A stretch of 29,671 bases of DNA from DATAAM01 sp036260075 (GCA_036260075.1 DATAAM010000183.1:1-29671); one strand, 5' to 3'; shown: positions 8,623-16,797, counted from the first letter of the stretch. The notes: generated by a model from the letters alone, not told the origin. Program-made: numbers and translations.

Positions 8623-10488
8623 TCAGCGAGACGTGCCGCCTCCGGCGAGGACGCCGGCCGATTCCTCTTCTTCCTCGGTGGGCTCGTCGCCGATGCCGAA
8701 CGGCGGTGGGAGGTAGCGCAGGCCCACGGGCAGGTGGATGTCGGCGATGGCGAGCGAGCGCTGTAGCACGACCCGCACGGCTCGCCACGTGGCCGCGTCG
8801 AGCGGGGCCTGGCGGTCGCATGTGGCGGCCCGGCGGCACACGTCGTCCATGTAGTTGACGACATCGGCGGGGTCGCGCCGGTCCAGTGCCTGCGCCACCA
8901 CCCTCGGCATGTCGTTCAGGCGCTGCACGAGCTCCCGTCGGTTGAGCGCGGCCGCCTTCGACAGCGGCCGGTCGGCGGGCACGAACGTGGGCCCGAACGG
9001 CGGGTCGGTGTCGTCGACGTCGGGCTCGGTGGCCTGTTCGGCCCGGCGCAGCGCCCGCACGATGCGGGCCAGGCCGATCCGGCCCTCCTCCCACATCACG
9101 TCCTCGTCGTAGGTGATGTAGGCGTGGCGCTTGAAGCCCAGCAGCCAGTACTTCACCACCGCCAGCCCGAGCTTCTCGCAGATGTCGCGCTGGAGGTGGT
9201 CGAGAGGGCCGGGCGCAGCCTCCAGCCACGTGTCGATCATGCGGTCGCGCATGCGGTCGAGCACCGCGTCGGCTCCCACCACGATGCCCTCGCGTGAGCG
9301 CATCTTGCCCTCGGGCAGCTTGACCATGCCGAAGTACACGCCCTCGGTCATCGAGCCCGCTCGCTCGCACCCGAACCGCTTGAGGATCTCCAGCAGCGCG
9401 TTCACGCCCGCTGTCCACTGGTCGCCGGTGACGTGCATGACGTGGTGGTACGGGTGCAACTGCTCCCGCCGCACCCACACGGCCAGCAGCTGGGTGAACA
9501 CGAGCGGCGTGCCGTCGCGCCGCAGGATGGTGACGGTGCCAAGCCCCTTGTCCTCCAAGTCGACGTAGACCGATCCGTCGGGCCGCCGCAGGCACTCTCC
9601 CCGCAGCAGCGCCTGGGCGATCAACCGCATGGCGATCGGCAGGGTGTCGAGCTCGCGGAAGCGGAAGTCGTGGAAGGTGCCGATGCGCTCGTAGGTCTCG
9701 TAGATGCCCTGGATCGACCACTCGGTGAACTGCGCGTTGAAGGCCAACAGCTCGTCGTTGCCCGCCTCCATGTCCTGAAGCAGCTTTGCCGCCTCGTCCT
9801 CCAGCTCGGGGACCTCGGCCAGCTTGGCGTGGTAGAGCGCGTACCACTTGGCCACGAAGTGGTCGCCCTTCATGCCGGTGGAGTCGGGCGTCGAGCCTTC
9901 GCCCCAGCGCCGGTAGGCGGCGATGGCCTGGCAGATGTGGATGCCGTAGTTGCTCAGCATCTCGGAGCGCAGCGTCTCGTAGCCCCGGGCGTCGAGCAGG
10001 TTGGCCATGGCCATGCCCATGAAGCACACCCGCAGGTGCCCCAGGTGCAGCGCCTTGTTGGCATTGGGGGAGTTGAACGAGACGACGATCTTCTCGCCTC
10101 GGTGCTGCTCGCCGGTGCCGTAGGTGCGGCGTTGGGCTTCGATGCCGTCGACCACGGCCGCGTGCAGCACGTCGAGCCGGGGGGTGAAGTACACCCGGGG
10201 CGGCACGCCGACGGCCTGCTCCACCCACTCGGCGCTCGACACGAGCTCGGCTGCCTTGCGGCTGAGGTCCTTGTTGGCCTGCTCGCCTTCGGGCAGCACC
10301 GGGCGCAGGTCGATGCGGAAGTCGCCCGGCGCGTTCTTGGTGGCTGCCTCCACCTCCACGCCCTCGAGCCGGAAGTGCGGCGCCACCGCCTGGAGGTGCT
10401 CCCGGAGCGCGGCGGTGAGGGCCCGCTCGGCCGGGCCCAGGTCCTTGCTCGGCGGCTGCGTCGACGGCGTCGGGTTCGCCGACGTCAT
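8623..10488 (-). CDS. Arginyl-tRNA synthetase-like protein with altered amino-acid pocket
   Basis: This 621-residue class I synthetase homologue has ArgRS architecture: an N-terminal additional domain (about 18-125), a catalytic domain with SPNANKALHLGH (HIGH motif at 148-151), the ArgRS-type VYFGMVKLPEGKMRSREG (KMSK-like at 395-398), and a C-terminal DALR-type helical domain (about 465-600). Aligned from memory to E. coli and yeast ArgRS, the Tyr and Asp of the YTTKD/YLTRD motif that hold the guanidinium are Val330 and Leu334, while the Glu (Glu279) and Gln (Gln357) positions seem kept. A substrate other than arginine is therefore likely. The C-terminus ends in an acidic tail (EEEEE) instead of the usual short ending. 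Start chosen at 10488: it overlaps the upstream stop as ATGA and has GAGG 10-13 nt upstream. As the last gene of the operon it could charge a tRNA, act as a tRNA-free amide ligase as MshC does, or confer resistance. Confidence 0.85.
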   Translation of the reverse strand: MTSANPTPSTQPPSKDLGPAERALTAALREHLQAVAPHFRLEGVEVEAATKNAPGDFRIDLRPVLPEGEQANKDLSRKAAELVSSAEWVEQAVGVPPRVYFTPRLDVLHAAVVDGIEAQRRTYGTGEQHRGEKIVVSFNSPNANKALHLGHLRVCFMGMAMANLLDARGYETLRSEMLSNYGIHICQAIAAYRRWGEGSTPDSTGMKGDHFVAKWYALYHAKLAEVPELEDEAAKLLQDMEAGNDELLAFNAQFTEWSIQGIYETYERIGTFHDFRFRELDTLPIAMRLIAQALLRGECLRRPDGSVYVDLEDKGLGTVTILRRDGTPLVFTQLLAVWVRREQLHPYHHVMHVTGDQWTAGVNALLEILKRFGCERAGSMTEGVYFGMVKLPEGKMRSREGIVVGADAVLDRMRDRMIDTWLEAAPGPLDHLQRDICEKLGLAVVKYWLLGFKRHAYITYDEDVMWEEGRIGLARIVRALRRAEQATEPDVDDTDPPFGPTFVPADRPLSKAAALNRRELVQRLNDMPRVVAQALDRRDPADVVNYMDDVCRRAATCDRQAPLDAATWRAVRVVLQRSLAIADIHLPVGLRYLPPPFGIGDEPTEEEEESAGVLAGGGTSR

Positions 10489-11318
10489 TGGTTCACGTCC
10501 TCTCGCTCTCCCGGCAACGGCAGCGGCGCCGGTGCCTCCCGGTACGGCACGGCCAGTCGACCGGTGCGCCGCCGCCACCACACCGAAAGGTCGTGCTGCG
10601 GCTTGCGGTCGCGGATGTTGTACTGCCTTCCCCGCGGGGGCTGCGGGGTGCGGGGCAACCGACCGCCCCGTTCCCAGTGATCGAGCAGCGTGACCAGCCG
10701 GTGGACGGCGGCGCGCTCGGCGCGACAGTAGAGGGCCTCGGCGTTGTCGGTCGGGCGCAGGGCGGGCACGACCACCTCGATGACGTCGCCGGTGTCGACG
10801 CCGGGGTCGACGAAGTGGATCGACGTGCCGATGTGGTCGAAGTCGCCGTTGTACAGGGCGAAGAAGAAGCAGTGGTTGCCCTTGTAGTCGGGCAGGTAGC
10901 CCCCGTGCAGGTTGATCGTCGTGCCCGCCGCACCGAGGATCCGCTTGCCGATGATGCCGGTGCCCATCACGACGGTCACCTCCGGTTGCACGTCGTGCAG
11001 GAGCTCGACCACGCGCCTGTCGTTGACGGACGGCACCACCAGCGTGCGCGGCTCGGGCCCCATCGGCGTGGGCAGGTCGGAGAACGCCCCGCGCCGGTAG
11101 GCGTCGAGCCCGAGGAGCCTTCGCCGCCAGTCGTGGTAGACGGCCCAGGCCCAGTCGGCGTACCTGCGCCGGTCCCACTTGCGCCGTCGCTGGGCGGCCC
11201 ACGGCTCGATCACCACGGCGCGCACGTCGAAGCCCGCGGCCCGCAGCGTGGCCACCAGGTAGCGGTGGTGCGGCCCGTCGGAGGTGAGGACGGCCATGCG
11301 CTTGCGCGGCCTGCTCAT
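10485..11318 (-). CDS. Formyltransferase-family protein
   Basis: The 277-residue product belongs to the folate-dependent formyltransferase fold (GART/Fmt type). The core INLHGGYLPDYKGN...GTSIHFVDPGVDTGDVI carries the expected catalytic Asn136, His138 and Asp175. The first 80 residues include a very basic stretch (RRRKWDRRRYADW), which could bind RNA or simply be surface. There is no clear Fmt C-terminal domain, so it is not an obvious Met-tRNA formyltransferase. It most likely moves a formyl group from 10-formyl-tetrahydrofolate to an amine made in this operon; the acceptor is unknown. The start has GGAGG about 8 nt upstream. The gene follows a 73-nt gap with a hairpin and overlaps the ArgRS-like gene by 4 bp. 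Confidence 0.85.
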   Translation of the reverse strand: MSRPRKRMAVLTSDGPHHRYLVATLRAAGFDVRAVVIEPWAAQRRRKWDRRRYADWAWAVYHDWRRRLLGLDAYRRGAFSDLPTPMGPEPRTLVVPSVNDRRVVELLHDVQPEVTVVMGTGIIGKRILGAAGTTINLHGGYLPDYKGNHCFFFALYNGDFDHIGTSIHFVDPGVDTGDVIEVVVPALRPTDNAEALYCRAERAAVHRLVTLLDHWERGGRLPRTPQPPRGRQYNIRDRKPQHDLSVWWRRRTGRLAVPYREAPAPLPLPGEREDVNQ

Positions 11319-11330
11319 CGCACCGCCTCC

Positions 11331-11378
11331 GTTCTTCGTGCGTCTACCGCCGGATGTGGCGCTGTACGCACGAAGAAC
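11331..11378 (-). other. 13-bp intercistronic hairpin
   Basis: GTTCTTCGTGCGT (11331-11343) and ACGCACGAAGAAC (11366-11378) are perfect inverted repeats around a 22-nt loop that can itself pair CGCC with GGCG. It fills the only real gap in the operon, between the deacylase-like stop and the GGAGG of the formyltransferase. No U-run follows on the minus strand, so full intrinsic termination is unlikely. An RNA processing site, a 3' stabiliser for the upstream five genes, partial attenuation or a dimeric protein operator are options. Confidence 0.7.
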
Positions 11379-11391
11379 ACGGCACGGGGGC

Positions 11392-12291
11392 TCATTGGTC
11401 GGCCGCCTTCCGCAACGCCTGGTGCTTGACGACCTGCACGCCGAGGCGCTCGCCCAGCCGACGGAAGGCGTCCTTGTACGAGCCCTTCAATTTGTCGTGC
11501 ACCGCGATCAGCTGGACGCCACCACGCACCGACGCCACGCATGCGTCGAGCTTGGCGTCGGCGTGCTGGTCGTCGTAGGTGCCGGTGACGAGCCACTGGT
11601 TGGGCAGGTGGTGGGCCACCGCGTACGAGCCCTGCAGCACCGGCGTCGACCACGCCGTCTCCACGTGCACGCCGCCCCCGCACAGCACGGCTGGCACCTG
11701 CTCGTCGGCCCGCTCGAACAGCCGCACCAAAGCCCGGGCCACCACCTCGTGCGCCGTCGTGTCGGCCCAGGCGGACGGGCTGCTGCCGATCTCCACGTCG
11801 TAGATGGGCACCGGGTACTGCGGGACCATGTCGGGCGTGCCGCCGTAGGGGATGCCCGACCAGTGCGTGGCCTCGGTGACGACGGCGAAGTCGAGGCCCG
11901 CCTTGGCCCGTTCGTCCTCCAGCGCCAGCATGAGGCTGCGCATCAGCGCGGGCGCGGCGGGCGCCCATTCACCGGCGGGCACGTCACCGGTCGAGTGCAC
12001 GGTGAGCACGCGGTCGGGGGCGTTCTCGCCCTCGTGCCAGTTGACGACGGCGCCGAAGTCGGCGTCGGCGAAGTGCTCGTTGAGCATCGGCAGGTAGCGC
12101 GGGTAGTCGTGGCTGAGCGCGTCTTCGGTGCGCACGAGCAGGAAGCGGTCGTCGACCGACAGCACCGGCTCGCCGTCGACGACGAGGTCGGTCTCCGTCG
12201 GATCGACCAGCTTCACGAGCACGTCGAACACGTGCATCGACGCCGGGTCGAGCTCGCGGTCGCGGCAGAAGAAGTAGACGGCCTTGGTCAT
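11392..12291 (-). CDS. D-aminoacyl-tRNA deacylase-like protein (archaeal/plant DTD2 type)
   Basis: The 299-residue product matches the DtdA/DTD2/GEK1 family by ordered motifs: NWHEG (84-88), LTVHSTGDVP (96-105), TEATHWSG (139-146, compare EATHHGP), YDVEIGSSPSAW (164-175, compare VEIGSTEEEW) and LCGGGVHVETAW (203-214, compare GGGHYA). Known members hydrolyse D-aminoacyl-tRNAs, and plant forms also clear N-modified aminoacyl-tRNAs. The second His of EATHH is Trp144 and the GGGHYA motif reads GGGVHV, so specificity may be changed. Start at 12291 (MTKAVYFFC) overlaps the kinase stop as ATGA; the frame extends to an ATG at 12321 but only inside the kinase gene. Its place beside an ArgRS-like gene points to aminoacyl-tRNA or an ester or amide analogue as substrate. 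Confidence 0.8.
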   Translation of the reverse strand: MTKAVYFFCRDRELDPASMHVFDVLVKLVDPTETDLVVDGEPVLSVDDRFLLVRTEDALSHDYPRYLPMLNEHFADADFGAVVNWHEGENAPDRVLTVHSTGDVPAGEWAPAAPALMRSLMLALEDERAKAGLDFAVVTEATHWSGIPYGGTPDMVPQYPVPIYDVEIGSSPSAWADTTAHEVVARALVRLFERADEQVPAVLCGGGVHVETAWSTPVLQGSYAVAHHLPNQWLVTGTYDDQHADAKLDACVASVRGGVQLIAVHDKLKGSYKDAFRRLGERLGVQVVKHQALRKAADQ

Positions 12292-13178
12292 GAGGTCCTC
12301 AGTCGGGTGGTGAAGCGCCACGTGGGGCCGAAGTCGAGCTCGCCGAGCGCGGCGCGCGCCTTCTCGATGCGAGCGTCGACGTCCTCGTGGTCGCCGTCGA
12401 ACAGCACGCCCACCACGCTGCCGCTGTGCGCCACCTGGATGCCGACGGCGCCCACGGCGTCGACGGTGGCCAGCAGCCGGTCGAACTCCGGCTTGGGGAG
12501 GAACCGCTGGTTGATGCGGGCGCTGGCCGTGGCCACGTGGCCCACTCGCTCGGGACAGGCGGACTGGAAGCCCTCGCGCAGCAGGGCGCGCAGCTCCTCG
12601 AACCGCTCGATGTCGTCGCCGTCGTACTGGGCGGGCGTGAAGCTCAACGTGTCGACGGCGTTGCCCGCGTTGAAGCCCAGCACCTCGAAGGCGGGGAAGT
12701 GGGCGCCGAAGTCTTCGATCACGAGCGCGTCGCGCTGGGCGAACAGCAGCGCCCGATCACCGAACATGATCGAGTCGGACGCCGTCTCGGCCGCCACCGC
12801 CAGGCGGGCCACCTCCTCGGTGTGCAGGCTGACGCCGATGCCGTCGGCCGTGGCGCGGATGGCGGCGATGACGTCGCTGGTCGAGGACCCCATGCCCCAG
12901 CCGATCGGGATCGTGGTCTCCACTCGCAGCGCCCCGCCCACGCCGTCGGCGTGGAGGTAGTCGAGGGTCAGCTGGGCCGCCTTCTGCGCCTTCCACTTCC
13001 ACTCGGGCGTGACCTCGATGCCGGGCACGTCGCTCGGCCGGAACTCGCCCTCCGACGCGTACAGCTCGCAGGGCAGGGTGACCAGACCGCGCATCGGCCC
13101 GCCCTCCGGCCCCACGAACATCCCCTGCAGGAGCTCGCCGTGGTGCGCGATCGCGCGCCCCCGTCCCACTCGTTCCAT
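12288..13178 (-). CDS. GHMP-family kinase, probably L-threonine kinase type
   Basis: The 296-residue product has GHMP kinase motifs: an N-terminal HHGELLQG (12-19), which resembles the GELxQG signature of PduX-like L-threonine kinases, and the ATP-binding PIGWGMGSSTSD (91-102). It would make O-phospho-L-threonine with ATP, giving the substrate for the PLP enzyme that opens the operon. Start at 13178 shares one base with the lyase stop (TGATG). Its stop overlaps the deacylase start. Homoserine kinase is an alternative, but the operon partners favour threonine. Confidence 0.8.
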   Translation of the reverse strand: MERVGRGRAIAHHGELLQGMFVGPEGGPMRGLVTLPCELYASEGEFRPSDVPGIEVTPEWKWKAQKAAQLTLDYLHADGVGGALRVETTIPIGWGMGSSTSDVIAAIRATADGIGVSLHTEEVARLAVAAETASDSIMFGDRALLFAQRDALVIEDFGAHFPAFEVLGFNAGNAVDTLSFTPAQYDGDDIERFEELRALLREGFQSACPERVGHVATASARINQRFLPKPEFDRLLATVDAVGAVGIQVAHSGSVVGVLFDGDHEDVDARIEKARAALGELDFGPTWRFTTRLRTS

Positions 13179-14566
13179 CAGTTGCCCCCCGTGAGTCGTG
13201 CGACGACGCGGTCGAGGTCGGCCTCGGCTGCCCGCCACTGCTTCTCCTGTTGTGCCACCGCCTCGGCGTGGGCGGCGTGCTCGGCCCGCAGGAGCTCCAG
13301 CCCCTGCTCCAGCGCCGCGGGCCCACCGCCGTACTTGCTCGCCTGTGCCACCGATGCGGGATCGACCTCGAGCGGCTCGCCCCGCGCTTCGAGCTCGTTG
13401 ATGCGGGCGCCCACCGCGTGGTGCGCGTCGCGGAACGCCATGCCCTCCTCGACCACCAGCCGGTCGGCCAGCGCGGTGGCGGCGGTGTAGCCCTCGACCG
13501 CCCGCCGCAGCATGCGCTCGCGGTCGGGCGTCGCCCCCTCCACGATCAGCGTGACGAGCCGCAGCGCGTCGACGATCGCCCGGACGCCCGACCACACGTG
13601 GCCCACCGCCTCGGTGCCCACTGCGACGGAGTTGGTGAACGGCGTGCCGTGCACGGCCGTGGCGGCGGCGGTGAACGCACCCAGCGCGGCGGCCGTGCGC
13701 CCCTGGGCCTGCTCCAGCACGAACGGGTTGCGCTTCTGCGGCATCAGGCTGCTCGAGCCGACGAGCTCGTCGGGCAGGGAGAGGAAGCCGCATTCGCCTC
13801 CGAGCCAGGGCAACAGGTCGGCGCACACGCGGCTGACGTTGGTGCCGCACACCACGGCGGCGGCCAGGAGGCGCAACACCACGTCGCGCGAGGCGACGGC
13901 ATCGACCGAGTTGGCCACCGGGTGCTCGAAGCCGAGCAGCTCGGCCGTGCGCCCGGCGTCGATCGGTAGGGACGTGCCGCCCACCGACCCGGCGCCCAGC
14001 GGGCATCGGGTGAGGTCGACGTCGACCAGCGCGGCGATGTCGCGGCCGACAGCGAAGGCCACGCCCGCCAGCCAGTGGCCGTAGGTGATGGGGACGGCGG
14101 GCTGGTAGTGCGTGTAGGCGGGCATGACGACGTCGGCGAAAGCAGCGGCCCGGTCGATCAGCGCCGACTGCATCGCCAAGGCGGCGTGGGCGAGGGCGGC
14201 CCACTCGGCGCGCAGGCGCAGCAGCAGCACCGTGGCGTTGAGGTCGTTGCGCGAGCGCCCCGTCTGGAGCACGCCGCCGCCCGCGTCGGCCAGGTGCTGC
14301 TCGTAGAGGAGGAACAGGCCCCGTGGCGCCTGCCTGCCGCGTAGCGGAGCGAAGCCCGCCGCCCGCAGGTCGTCGATGGCCCGCAGCAGCGTGCGGGCGG
14401 TGTCGTCGGCCACCAAGCCCTGCTCGGCGAGCATGACGAGGTGGGCCCGGTCGACCTGGGTGATGTGGGCCAGCTCGGCGTCGATCGCCTCGTCGACGCT
14501 CGACCCGAACACGATGTCGACGACGGTGGGGTGCAGCCCCGTGGTGATGCGGCCGGTGTCGCCCAT
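13178..14566 (-). CDS. Argininosuccinate lyase-like enzyme (fumarase/aspartase superfamily)
   Basis: The 462-residue product keeps the superfamily regions: TGRSRNDLNAT (102-112), THYQPAVPITYGHWL (152-166) and the signature GSSSLMPQKRNP (270-281), which holds the catalytic-loop serine. No argininosuccinate synthase or other arginine gene is nearby, and the N-terminus is compact relative to housekeeping ArgH. I infer it cleaves an N-substituted aspartate to free an amine plus fumarate, here an aspartate adduct of the PLP enzyme, giving 2,3-diaminobutyrate. Start at 14566 shares its A with the ATP-grasp stop (TGATG). A true second argH cannot be excluded. Confidence 0.85.
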   Translation of the reverse strand: MGDTGRITTGLHPTVVDIVFGSSVDEAIDAELAHITQVDRAHLVMLAEQGLVADDTARTLLRAIDDLRAAGFAPLRGRQAPRGLFLLYEQHLADAGGGVLQTGRSRNDLNATVLLLRLRAEWAALAHAALAMQSALIDRAAAFADVVMPAYTHYQPAVPITYGHWLAGVAFAVGRDIAALVDVDLTRCPLGAGSVGGTSLPIDAGRTAELLGFEHPVANSVDAVASRDVVLRLLAAAVVCGTNVSRVCADLLPWLGGECGFLSLPDELVGSSSLMPQKRNPFVLEQAQGRTAAALGAFTAAATAVHGTPFTNSVAVGTEAVGHVWSGVRAIVDALRLVTLIVEGATPDRERMLRRAVEGYTAATALADRLVVEEGMAFRDAHHAVGARINELEARGEPLEVDPASVAQASKYGGGPAALEQGLELLRAEHAAHAEAVAQQEKQWRAAEADLDRVVARLTGGN

Positions 14567-15747
14567 CAGTCGGCCACCTCCACGACGATGCGTCCGCGCG
14601 CCTCCTCGGCGGCGGCACGAGCGCGTTCGCCGTCGTCGGCGACGGCCAGCACGTGCCCGATGCGGTCGCGGAAGTCGCCGTTGCGGGAAACGGCGTCGCC
14701 TGGCTGCTTGGTGACGCGCACCTCGACGACACCGTCGACCGCGGCCGCTTCCTGGAGCCCGTGCACGGCTTCCAGGGTGCCCGCCGTGGGCGGGAGAAGG
14801 AAGCGGATGGCCGCGTGCCGCCGGCGGATGGCATCGAGGTGGGGCAGCCCACCGACCACGAGGCGCACGGACTCGGTGACGAGGTCGACGCCCGAGGCGT
14901 GGCGCACCAGCTCCGGGATGTTGCCGCCCGCCAGGCGCGGGTTGACCTCGATGATCACGCCGTTCGCCTTCAGCTCCACGTGGACGGGGCCGAAGCCGAG
15001 GCCGAGCGCGGCCACGGCGCGGTCGACGGCGGCGGTGAGCCCGTCGTCGGGCGCCGGGAAGTCGTGGCCGACCTCCACGAACCAGGGTGGGTCGCCCAGG
15101 TGCTTGCGCACAAGGCCGACCACCCGTCCCGAGAAGACCTCGGCCGAGTACTCCGTCCCGGTGGCGACCTCCTCGACCAGCAGGCGGGCCGGCACCGGGA
15201 TGCCGCGCTCGTTGACGGTGTGGGCCAGCAGGGCGCCGGCGTGCTCGGCCGCTTCCTCCTTGTCGCGGCACAGGCGCACGCCCACGCTGCCGCTGCCCGC
15301 CACCGGCTTCAGCACGACGGGGTAGCCGATGTCGGCGGCCGCGGCCAGGGCGTCGTCGACGGTGGAGGCTCCGGCGAAGCGGGGGACGGCCACGCTCGCG
15401 GCCGCCAGCGCCTCCCGTTGCCGCTCCTTGTCGCGGCAGCGGGTGATGGCGTCGGCGTCGGGGCCGGGCAGCCCCAGGGCGGCGGCGACGCGGGCGGCGG
15501 GGGCGATGAAGTACTCCGACGACGACGTGACGCCCACGACCTCGCCCAGACGGCGACAGGCCTCGAGCACGGCGCGCTCGTCGCCGGTGTCGATGACCTC
15601 GGTGCGGATGCCGTCGTCCGCCGCATAGGGGTAGCGGGCCGGGTCGGCAGCCAGCAGCACCGGCTCGTGCCCGAGGTGCACGGCGGCGCGGGCGAACAGC
15701 CGGCCGGTGCCGGTGGTGTTCGACTCGAGCAGGACGAGGGTGCCCAT
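14566..15747 (-). CDS. ATP-grasp ligase
   Basis: The 393-residue ATP-grasp protein has a pre-ATP-grasp Rossmann-like N-terminus (MGTLVLLESNTTGTGRLF), the nucleotide-binding lysine strand and Gly-rich loop VVLKPVAGSGSVGV (144-157), and the Mg-binding IIEVNPRLAGG (265-275). Relatives join carboxylates to amines through acyl phosphates, as in dipeptide antibiotics such as bacilysin or dapdiamide. Here it probably makes an amide with the amino acid produced by its neighbours; the partner is unknown. It begins 3 nt after the PLP enzyme stop and overlaps the lyase start. Confidence 0.85.
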   Translation of the reverse strand: MGTLVLLESNTTGTGRLFARAAVHLGHEPVLLAADPARYPYAADDGIRTEVIDTGDERAVLEACRRLGEVVGVTSSSEYFIAPAARVAAALGLPGPDADAITRCRDKERQREALAAASVAVPRFAGASTVDDALAAAADIGYPVVLKPVAGSGSVGVRLCRDKEEAAEHAGALLAHTVNERGIPVPARLLVEEVATGTEYSAEVFSGRVVGLVRKHLGDPPWFVEVGHDFPAPDDGLTAAVDRAVAALGLGFGPVHVELKANGVIIEVNPRLAGGNIPELVRHASGVDLVTESVRLVVGGLPHLDAIRRRHAAIRFLLPPTAGTLEAVHGLQEAAAVDGVVEVRVTKQPGDAVSRNGDFRDRIGHVLAVADDGERARAAAEEARGRIVVEVAD

Positions 15748-15750
15748 GGC

Positions 15751-16791
15751 CTACGGCTCGAACTCGTGGCCGATGACTTCTTCGTACGTGCGCCGGCCCC
15801 ACAGCATGCGGCCCCACTCGCCGTCGCACTCGTCGCGGTGTTGGACGAGCTTGGGCTCGTCGGGCAGGCCGGGCAACCAGACGCCGTGCTCCTGCAACCA
15901 GGCCTCGCTGTAGATCGTGTCCTGGTAGCGGTGGCCCTCGTCGGGCAGCATGCACACGACGGCCTGCTCGGGGTTCCGCTCGGCGTACCAACGGGCGACC
16001 ATGTAGGCGGCGCCGCTGGTGCCGCCCATGTAGAGGCCGTGGCGGCGGTGGAGCAGGCGGGTGGCGTGGAAGGCCTCGGCGCTGCTCACCCAGTGCACCT
16101 CGTCGAACACGGTGTGGTCGAGGTTCTTGGGCATGAGGCTGTTGCCCAGGCCGCGCAGCAGGCGCTTCTCGTCCTTGCCGCCGAACAGCACGCTGCCGTG
16201 GGTGTCGATGCCGAGGGCGTAGAGGTCGGAGAACGACTTGCGGAGGTGGGTGGCGGTGCCGCACATCGAGCCACCCGAGCCCACCGTGCCGACCAAGGCG
16301 TCGACCTCGCCCAGCGCCTCCTCGAGGAACTCGGCCAGGTGGGCGTAGGCACCGGGGTTGTCGGGGTTCTCGTACTGCGAGGGCCAGAAGTGGTCGGGGT
16401 ACTGCTCCTGCAGCTCGGCCACCCGGTCGAGGCGCGACTGCTGGTAGCCGCCGACGGGGGCGGGGTGCTCCACGATGTCGACCACGGCGCCCAGGTCTTC
16501 GAGGCGTCGCTTCAACGGCTCGTCGATGACGGGGTCGCTGACGATGATCAGCTTGTAGCCTCGCAGCGCGCTGAGGATCGCGAGGGCGAGGCCGAAGGTG
16601 CCCGAGGTCGTCTCGATGATGACGGACTCGGGGTGCAGCAGGCCTTCCTCCCGGGCCCGGTCGAGGATGTGCCGGGCGGGGAGCAGCTTCATCAGGTTGA
16701 AGGCGGCCCCGAAGAGGTTGTCACCGAGCGCCACCAGGCGGGGCAGCTCGATGGCCTCGGCGATCGTGGGGTGGATGGCCCGCAGCTTCAT
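15751..16791 (-). CDS. PLP-dependent cysteine synthase-like beta-replacement enzyme
   Basis: This 346-residue fold-type II PLP enzyme has its likely Schiff-base Lys35 in FNLMKLLPARHIL, the substrate loop TTSGTFG (61-67, SGNTG in cysteine synthases) and the phosphate-binding GSGGS loop (171-175). Related enzymes such as SbnA replace the phosphate of O-phosphoserine with an amino-acid nitrogen. With the kinase and lyase downstream I infer O-phosphothreonine as substrate and aspartate as nitrogen donor. The ATG at 16791 has GGGGGA about 10 nt upstream. It is the first protein gene of the operon, with the tRNA gene ending 117 nt upstream on the same strand. Confidence 0.85.
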   Translation of the reverse strand: MKLRAIHPTIAEAIELPRLVALGDNLFGAAFNLMKLLPARHILDRAREEGLLHPESVIIETTSGTFGLALAILSALRGYKLIIVSDPVIDEPLKRRLEDLGAVVDIVEHPAPVGGYQQSRLDRVAELQEQYPDHFWPSQYENPDNPGAYAHLAEFLEEALGEVDALVGTVGSGGSMCGTATHLRKSFSDLYALGIDTHGSVLFGGKDEKRLLRGLGNSLMPKNLDHTVFDEVHWVSSAEAFHATRLLHRRHGLYMGGTSGAAYMVARWYAERNPEQAVVCMLPDEGHRYQDTIYSEAWLQEHGVWLPGLPDEPKLVQHRDECDGEWGRMLWGRRTYEEVIGHEFEP

Positions 16792-16797
16792 CGCGCG

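Noticed and set aside
9433..10680. Long plus-strand frames over the minus-strand operon
   Set aside because: Antisense shadows typical of GC-rich DNA; compositions rich in Arg, Gly, His and Val, with no motifs.
10489..11202. Extension of the ArgRS-like frame upstream of 10488
   Set aside because: The added residues are Arg/Ala-rich shadow sequence over the formyltransferase gene, whose catalytic motifs are clear; the ATG at 10488 has a ribosome-binding site and the ATGA overlap.
13178..14566. Housekeeping argH for arginine biosynthesis
   Set aside because: No argG or other arginine genes nearby, and it is translationally coupled to a kinase and an ATP-grasp gene; a cluster role fits better, though activity on argininosuccinate is untested.
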